Of a DNA stretch of 29,165 nt, positions 24,893-29,165 are shown piece by piece. This stretch comes from a virus. The stretch covers positions 1-29,165 of IMG/VR virus record IMGVR_UViG_3300020404_000845, one strand, 5' to 3'. Below the pieces are notes generated by a model, which ran no database searches, was not told the DNA's origin, and saw nothing but the letters and a program-made list of their open reading frames with translations. Each line of letters opens with the position of its first letter. Positions within the stretch are counted from its first letter, which is position 1. A program made the translations under genes and the position numbers.

Positions 24893-25503
24893 TGAATCTT
24901 TATAATAATTATTGGTGGTTTAAAAATGCATTTTCTCCAGAACAATGCGACCGTATTATTAAAATGGGTATGCAGGAGAATTTTGAATTAGGTGATATTA
25001 ATAGAACTAATAGAGAAACAGTAGAAGTAGAGGATACAAAAGATTTATTTAAAACAAGGAACTCTCACGTCTCATGGTTAGACGAACCTTGGATTTATAA
25101 TATTCTAAAAAAATATATTGATGCTGCTAATTCATCTGCAGGATGGAATTATGATTGGGACTGGACAGAGATGTTGCAGTTTACAAAATATAAAGTCGGT
25201 CAGTTTTATGATTGGCATCCAGATCAACATCACTATGTTTATCCAGAAGATGATACTAATGTAAACATGAGAGGAAAGTATAGAAAACTTTCTACAACAC
25301 TACTATTAAATGATGCAAGTGAGTTCAAAGGAGGTGAGCTTGAATTTCATTACAACATGAAAGAAACCAAGATTGCTGAGGAGTTATCTTCTAGAGGAAC
25401 CTTAATTGTATTTCCTGCATTTGTATATCACAGAGTTCGTGAAGTTACAGAGGGAACTAGATATTCTCTTGTTAGTTGGAGTATTGGAGCACCATTCAGA
25501 TGA
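24892..25503 (+). CDS. putative 2OG-Fe(II) oxygenase, PKHD-type-like
   Basis: A 203-aa protein with a complete motif set: YKVGQFYDWHPDQH (His109, Asp111), RKLSTTLLLND, FKGGELEF, TLIVFPAFVYHRVREVTEG (His180) and TRYSLVSWSIG (Arg190). The order HxD...GGEL...FP...H-x-V...R-x-S matches PKHD-type hydroxylases related to prolyl 4-hydroxylases, at about the usual length of 200-230 residues. Of the array members it looks most like an active enzyme. The substrate cannot be predicted. It starts one base into the previous stop, with GGAG at 24884-24887 only four bases before the ATG, and ends in an ATGA overlap. Confidence 0.88.
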   Translation: MNLYNNYWWFKNAFSPEQCDRIIKMGMQENFELGDINRTNRETVEVEDTKDLFKTRNSHVSWLDEPWIYNILKKYIDAANSSAGWNYDWDWTEMLQFTKYKVGQFYDWHPDQHHYVYPEDDTNVNMRGKYRKLSTTLLLNDASEFKGGELEFHYNMKETKIAEELSSRGTLIVFPAFVYHRVREVTEGTRYSLVSWSIGAPFR

Positions 25504-26021
25504 TCCATATTTCACACATTAATCTCAGTGATGATTTTGTAGATAGGATAATTGATTTTTTCAAAGACAATATCCTAAAAACATATACATGGGATGAGAC
25601 TAGAGTTCTCAGTATGGATAAAGGTGGGATTGGTAAATACAATCTACCAGAGACATACTATGATATCCTTAATCTTGCAAAGGATGTAAAGAGTAAGGTA
25701 ACTAACAAAGAGTTTTCTGTTCTACAGAATGTTGAAATTGTAAAGTATCCATGCGGTGCTTGTAAAGTATTTCATAAAGATAGAACAAGGAAAACCACAA
25801 CAGGAGCTTCAATAACTTATCTGAATGACAACTACATTGGTGGTCATACTGTTATTGAAGGAGTAGATGTTCAACCTCTTTCTGGAAGAACAGTTTACTT
25901 TGATGGAATGGAATTTCGTCACGGTGTATCAAATGTAATCAAGAGAGATAGATATACTCTCTCTATGTGGTATGGACTTGATACCACAATGCCACTAAAC
26001 AAAGACTTCTTAGAAATTTAA
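25500..26021 (+). CDS. putative 2OG-Fe(II) oxygenase (173 aa)
   Basis: Starts MIHISHINLSDDFVDRIIDF at ATG 25500, in an ATGA overlap with the previous stop and with GGAG at 25486-25489. A TTG at 25476 would extend it by eight residues into the previous gene and is not favoured. The core has KVFHKDRTRK (His92, Asp94), GASITYLNDNYIGGHTVIEG, SGRTVYFDGMEFRHGVSNV (His141) and RDRYTLSMWYG (Arg151). This is the full HxD...H...R set of a minimal double-stranded beta-helix dioxygenase, a little shorter than its neighbours. The FDGMEFRHGVSNV segment corresponds to the F-P-x-x-x-x-H-G-V stretch of prolyl-hydroxylase-like phage proteins. Substrate unknown. One base separates it from the next gene. Confidence 0.82.
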   Translation: MIHISHINLSDDFVDRIIDFFKDNILKTYTWDETRVLSMDKGGIGKYNLPETYYDILNLAKDVKSKVTNKEFSVLQNVEIVKYPCGACKVFHKDRTRKTTTGASITYLNDNYIGGHTVIEGVDVQPLSGRTVYFDGMEFRHGVSNVIKRDRYTLSMWYGLDTTMPLNKDFLEI

Positions 26022-26022
26022 A

Positions 26023-26505
26023 ATGGAAATTATTGACAATTACTTAGCACCTGATTTGTTTAAAGTTGTTCAAGAAACAATTCTATTATCTCAGAACACA
26101 CCATGGTTTTTAAATACTGATGTATCTGGTCATGGAGTAGAAAAACATCCATATTTTACTCACCTTATGCATCATGATCACAGAGCAAACAGTAACCACT
26201 TTGATCAATGTATTGTTCCTATTCTATTCATGTTTGGAGCAAAAGCATTAATGCGTGTAAAAGTAAATTTATATCCTAGAACAGATACTCTATATCATTA
26301 CCATGATCATTATGATTATGATTTTGAACATAAAGCTGCTATTCTCTATCTCAATACAAATGATGGATATACAATCTTTGAGGATGGAACAAAGGTTGAG
26401 AGTATTGAAAATCGTCTGTTAAAATTTGATGCTAGAAAAATGCATCATAGTACGACATGCACAGATCAACAGTATAGAGCTAACATCAATTTTAATTACT
26501 TCTAA
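26023..26505 (+). CDS. putative 2OG-Fe(II) oxygenase, small His-rich type (160 aa)
   Basis: A 160-aa protein with VNLYPRTDTLYHYHDHYDYD (His92, His94, Asp95, His96, Asp98), AILYLNTNDGYTIFEDGTKV, RLLKFDARKMHHSTTCTD (His141/His142) and YRANINFNY (Arg152). The NLYPRT...H..H.D...LYLNTNDGYT.FEDGT...H.S..CTD...R.NIN pattern is one I associate with short oxygenase-like proteins of marine T4-like phages. A plausible iron triad is HxD (His96/Asp98) plus His141 or His142; the crowded His region makes the exact ligands uncertain. The enzyme is near the lower size limit for this fold. Substrate unknown. Its TAA stop overlaps the next ATG by one base. Confidence 0.78.
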   Translation: MEIIDNYLAPDLFKVVQETILLSQNTPWFLNTDVSGHGVEKHPYFTHLMHHDHRANSNHFDQCIVPILFMFGAKALMRVKVNLYPRTDTLYHYHDHYDYDFEHKAAILYLNTNDGYTIFEDGTKVESIENRLLKFDARKMHHSTTCTDQQYRANINFNYF

Positions 26506-26867
26506 TGGCAAGTCAACTATTGAATGTTAGGAACAGTTATAAGTTTCCTGAATACATTGATGTAAAAAACATACCTGATACCAGAAGTATGGAGTATGGT
26601 ATCAGAAAAGTATTACATGAAGAGTTTGGTATTGAAGGAGAGATTGACTGTATAGAAAAAATATCTGATCAAAAGGTATCATCAAATGGAACATTTACAT
26701 CTGTTGTTTGTTTAGATACTGGAGATCTACATCTGTATGCTCTAGATGTTGAAAACAAAGAGGTTGGTTTTGAATTAATTCCAAAGGTAATGTATTTTTC
26801 AGATGCTATTGTATACCGATGGAAAAATATAAAGGAGATTGATAATGTCGGGTTTGACTTTTACTAA
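26505..26867 (+). CDS. unrecognised protein within the oxygenase operon (120 aa)
   Basis: A 120-aa protein starting MASQLLNVRNSYKFPEYIDV. It lacks any HxD/H/R arrangement, signal peptide or membrane segment. Visible sections are a charged helix (MEYGIRKVLHEEFGI), a central beta stretch (TFTSVVCLDTGDLHLYALDV) and a hydrophobic/aromatic C-terminus (IPKVMYFSDAIVYRW). I do not recognise a family. It starts by a one-base overlap with the upstream oxygenase stop, and its end overlaps the next gene by 23 bases, so it is co-translated with the oxygenases. It could be an accessory or substrate-recruiting subunit, but that rests on position alone. Confidence 0.7.
   Translation: MASQLLNVRNSYKFPEYIDVKNIPDTRSMEYGIRKVLHEEFGIEGEIDCIEKISDQKVSSNGTFTSVVCLDTGDLHLYALDVENKEVGFELIPKVMYFSDAIVYRWKNIKEIDNVGFDFY
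26831..26837 (+). promoter_or_regulatory. ribosome binding site deciding the start at 26845
   Basis: AAAGGAG lies seven bases before ATG 26845, inside the end of the upstream gene. It favours this ATG over the TTG at 26839. Confidence 0.75.
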
Positions 26868-27450
26868 GATATCTGATTTACCAGTCGCACATATTCAAAA
26901 TTTTTACTCATCAGATGAGTTAAAAAAGATAATGAATGAATTAGAATATCTGTATAGCATTGACAGATATAAAGGTGCAGAAGAGGATGGAGGACCAGGC
27001 ACTGCATATGAAGATGGTGTAGCACTTAAGGTAGGAAAAGGTCTCCATCTAAATGTTGTGTATGATGACGTAAAGCAATCTGATATACTAAGTATCAATA
27101 GAAAAATATTCAATGAAAGTTTGATGGAATCTCTAATGGGTAATCATCCATTCTTTCGTTATCTGTGGAGATCAAATAGAGATGAAACTAAAATTCATTA
27201 CTTTGAGAATGGAGATCACTACAGACCACATACAGATGATTGTGTAATCACTGCTATTACTTGGTTCTATAAGGAACCAAAGATGTTTACTGGTGGTGAT
27301 TTTATCATTGAAAAAGCGATCAAAATTCCATGTCTAAATAATTCTACGGTAATATTTCCTTCAATTTTATACCATGAGGTGACATCTGTCGTAATGGAAA
27401 ATCTTTCTGGATTTGGAAGATATTCTATGAGTCAATTTTTGTATATGTAA
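26845..27450 (+). CDS. putative 2OG-Fe(II) oxygenase, prolyl-hydroxylase-like (201 aa)
   Basis: Starts MSGLTFTKISDLPVAHIQNF at ATG 26845, chosen for its AAAGGAG site. The core carries KIHYFENGDHYRPHTDD (His129, Asp131), then ITWFYKEPKMFTGGDFIIE (a TGG-D turn equivalent to GGEL/GGET in related enzymes), TVIFPSILYHEVTSV (His177) and GRYSMSQFLY (Arg192). This is the complete HxD...H...R set with the family's spacing, close to PKHD/prolyl-hydroxylase-like enzymes of about 200 residues. It is likely active. The substrate is unknown. The N-terminus contains a helix beginning SSDELKKIMNELEYLY, as in other members. Two bases separate it from the next gene. Confidence 0.86.
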   Translation: MSGLTFTKISDLPVAHIQNFYSSDELKKIMNELEYLYSIDRYKGAEEDGGPGTAYEDGVALKVGKGLHLNVVYDDVKQSDILSINRKIFNESLMESLMGNHPFFRYLWRSNRDETKIHYFENGDHYRPHTDDCVITAITWFYKEPKMFTGGDFIIEKAIKIPCLNNSTVIFPSILYHEVTSVVMENLSGFGRYSMSQFLYM

Positions 27451-27452
27451 TT

Positions 27453-28100
27453 ATGAGTCAAGTAATTTTATTTGAAAACGACGAACCGAAAACTATTTTT
27501 GCTCCAACATACAGATGGCATATGTATGAAGGAGAGGTGCAGGTAAGAGATATTAGAGATACTATTCTCAAAAGAGAGAATGAGATTATTAATACTCATG
27601 ATTATGAGAGTGATTGGAATACAGGTCTAGGTAAAGATAGTATGACATCTAGATCAAGTAGCTATAATTTATTGGATTGGGAAGAGGCAGATCATATTAG
27701 AGATATTATTAGAAACTCTCATGATAATCTTGTTACCACACTAGATGCTAACATGTGGGAGGACAAGATATATGTTCAGTGTTGGGCAAACGTATTGAGG
27801 AAGGGACAAAAAATTAAACCACATCAACATTGGAATAGTCAGTACACATATCTTGGTGGACATATTTGTTTAGATGATTATAATACTCATACTCACTATG
27901 TAAATCCATACACTAAAAAAACATTTAAAAGTAAAAACGAAAAAGGAAAGGTGCATCTGTTTCCGAACTGGTTAGAGCATTACACTGATCCATATGAGGG
28001 TGATGATGTCCGTGTTACAATTGCATTTGATATCATTACACAAATTGTATACGACGAAGATATTTTTGATAATAAGAAGGATCATTGGGTACAGTTGTGA
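27453..28100 (+). CDS. putative 2OG-Fe(II) oxygenase-like protein, WAN/HxH type (215 aa)
   Basis: A 215-aa protein whose second half reads YVQCWANVLRKGQKIKPHQH (His124, His126), then YTYLGGHICLDD, KVHLFPNWLEHYTDPYEG (His176) and VRVTIAFDI (Arg187). The LFPNWLEH...R-x-T-I-A-F-D end is the signature of TIGR02466-like small oxygenases, and the CWAN...H-x-H stretch links it to the gene at 23715 and to the partial gene at 28791. As in 23715, HxH occupies the place of the expected HxD, so its metal ligation and activity are uncertain. The N-terminal half is helical and charged. The last four bases form a GTGA overlap with the Fe-S gene. Confidence 0.75.
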   Translation: MSQVILFENDEPKTIFAPTYRWHMYEGEVQVRDIRDTILKRENEIINTHDYESDWNTGLGKDSMTSRSSSYNLLDWEEADHIRDIIRNSHDNLVTTLDANMWEDKIYVQCWANVLRKGQKIKPHQHWNSQYTYLGGHICLDDYNTHTHYVNPYTKKTFKSKNEKGKVHLFPNWLEHYTDPYEGDDVRVTIAFDIITQIVYDEDIFDNKKDHWVQL

Positions 28101-28798
28101 ACACCAATCAAATTGTTGAAGCTATCAACTGGGTAACTAGGGATACTCCAATTATGTTTGATGTTACTGTTACTACACCACCTGATGATTTGATACGTCA
28201 AAGAGCACAAGACAATTACAATAGAGGAAAACCAGATTCATTAGATAAAGATTTTTATTTGTCTGATACTTGTAAATCTATTATTGTTTGGAATGTTTTT
28301 AGTGACGTTGCCTATGATTATTATTACAAAAATAATTTTCTACCTAAAATTATTACATACTTAAATATGAGATATGAATATAATTTTGGTTATGATGGTT
28401 ACAATCTCAATCGTAAACAGTTTGCTATTAGATCTGGTGCTGCAACACTAGCAAAAACATCTTTAGCATTTCATAAAAAATTTGGGATGAATTATAAAAT
28501 TGATCTCATCTTTACAAATGCAGAGTTTGAAGATGCTGTTGTTGTAGAAGGACAACCACATTATGAGAACTGTGAAGGATGTGACGCTCCATGTGAGAGA
28601 TTGTGTCCTGTTGGTTGTACAATGAATTTTGATTTAGTTAACTGGGAAAAATGTTCAAACTTTGTGGACACTCCAGAAGCTTTTAAAAATTTAGATACCA
28701 TATGTAGAATCTGTCAGGAAAAATGTCCTTACTCAGAAGATCTGAGAAAAGATATTCTAGCTATGAATATAAATTATGGAGGTAGGATAAATGGGTGA
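28097..28798 (+). CDS. QueG-like iron-sulfur (8-Cys) protein
   Basis: A 233-aa protein from GTG 28097 in a GTGA overlap with the upstream stop; the TTG at 28085 lies deeper inside that gene. The C-terminal third has eight cysteines in the arrangement of a two-[4Fe-4S] domain: C159-x2-C162-x3-C166-x3-C170-P, a lone C186, and C203-x2-C206-x3-C210-P, with an extra C174. Upstream, YDGYNLNRKQFAIRSGAATL and AKTSLAFHKKFG match the layout of epoxyqueuosine reductase QueG (D...R-x-x-x-x-R-A-G-x-G-x-x-G-K-N-x-L). QueG is a cobalamin-dependent enzyme of the last step of queuosine synthesis, related to reductive dehalogenases. This protein is shorter than QueG (about 310-390 residues) and lacks its C-terminal repeats. 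The first motif has three residues between its second and third Cys, where ferredoxins have two. Reductase, electron carrier or other role cannot be decided. It overlaps the next gene by eight bases. Confidence 0.7.
   Translation: MNTNQIVEAINWVTRDTPIMFDVTVTTPPDDLIRQRAQDNYNRGKPDSLDKDFYLSDTCKSIIVWNVFSDVAYDYYYKNNFLPKIITYLNMRYEYNFGYDGYNLNRKQFAIRSGAATLAKTSLAFHKKFGMNYKIDLIFTNAEFEDAVVVEGQPHYENCEGCDAPCERLCPVGCTMNFDLVNWEKCSNFVDTPEAFKNLDTICRICQEKCPYSEDLRKDILAMNINYGGRING
28778..28782 (+). promoter_or_regulatory. ribosome binding site for the gene at 28791
   Basis: GGAGG lies eight bases before ATG 28791, within the 3' end of the Fe-S gene. It is one of the strongest Shine-Dalgarno sequences in the window and supports a real gene start despite the eight-base overlap. 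Confidence 0.8.
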
Positions 28799-29165
28799 AT
28801 GGCGTTCATGGAAATCTAATTTACCAAACAATCCGTTTGCTCCAAAATTTTCTGTTGACATGTGGTTTGATCTTATTAATCTACAGTTGATTGATAATTT
28901 ATTAGACGTAGTTAAACAGAATGAGGACTTATATAAAAACCATCAATGGGAACACTACAATATTTTCCAATGGGAAGATAGATGTATCCGTGATCTCAAA
29001 GAGATTACCAAAGCTTCTTACCACGATTTTTGTAAAAAAATTGGATTTAAAACAGAAGAAGTTTGGATAAGAGGTTGGGTATACCCACAGAAACAAGGAA
29101 TGGTATTGAAAAGACATTCACATGCTATGCATGAAAATGCGTATATTAGTGGTAATATTTGTCTT
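28791..29165 (+). CDS. putative 2OG-Fe(II) oxygenase-like protein, WAN/HxH type, 3'-partial
   Basis: Open from ATG 28791 to the right edge, 125 residues, beginning MGEWRSWKSNLPNNPFAPKF. Near the edge it reads VWIRGWVYPQKQGMVLKRHS (His109) followed by HAMHENAYISGNICL. This matches the YVQCWANVLRKGQKIKPHQH...YTYLGGHICLDD stretch of the protein at 27453 position by position, so it is very probably another member of the same HxH-type oxygenase-like group. The distal His and the Arg would lie beyond the window. The N-terminal half is helical (LINLQLIDNLLDVVKQNEDL) and charged. The start is supported by GGAGG at 28778-28782. Confidence 0.7.
   Translation, partial: MGEWRSWKSNLPNNPFAPKFSVDMWFDLINLQLIDNLLDVVKQNEDLYKNHQWEHYNIFQWEDRCIRDLKEITKASYHDFCKKIGFKTEEVWIRGWVYPQKQGMVLKRHSHAMHENAYISGNICL

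Noticed and set aside
23715-29165. TET/JBP-like DNA base hydroxylases
   Set aside because: The motif contexts (GGEL/GGET turns, LFPNWLEH, TIGR02466-like ends) point to prolyl-hydroxylase-like families, and no partner DNA-modification genes are seen here.

Overview
The window reads as part of the late (virion) region of a T4-like myovirus of marine picocyanobacteria (cyanophage, Kyanoviridae-type). The DNA is AT-rich. Every gene lies on the + strand and they are packed end to end. The structural proteins carry hallmarks of marine T4-like phages: a DUF4815-type virion protein, very large Ser/Thr/Gly/Asn-rich tail-fibre-like proteins with KIATTEYV and DADLLDG motifs, short MAHFAK-type proteins, T4-like late promoter motifs, and several small 2-oxoglutarate/Fe(II) (2OG) oxygenases. 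The exact host cannot be read from the sequence; a Pelagibacter T4-like phage is a less likely alternative. I see no RNA gene, integrase, insertion sequence, CRISPR array or convincing terminator. There is no gene-free stretch over 60 bases.

Bases 1-11019 hold four structural genes in one run: the 3' part of a DUF4815-type protein cut by the left edge, a 68-aa coiled-coil protein, a 1415-aa fibre-like protein containing a cupredoxin-like motif (H...CxxHxxM), and a 166-aa protein. After a 58-bp gap with a late-promoter-like motif comes a 3233-aa giant fibre protein (11078-20779). It is built from GSGY modules, an interrupted beta-helix, duplicated helical units, three beta repeats, DADLLDG units and C-terminal LDV repeats. 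A perfect TATAAATA late motif overlaps its stop codon and precedes a 65-aa protein and two paralogous glycine-rich fibre/adhesin genes. The second of these has its own late motif.

Bases 23116-29165 form a tightly coupled operon. A MAHFAK-type protein is followed by at least eight small proteins of the 2OG-Fe(II) oxygenase type (the last cut by the right edge), one unrecognised 120-aa protein, and an iron-sulfur protein resembling the core of epoxyqueuosine reductase (QueG). Most junctions are ATGA, GTGA, TGATG or TAATG overlaps, and no promoter is evident inside the operon. I infer a modification island attached to the adhesion module. Candidate targets are the phage's own glycine-rich fibres, host surface molecules, or metabolites/tRNA. 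The sequence does not decide between these.
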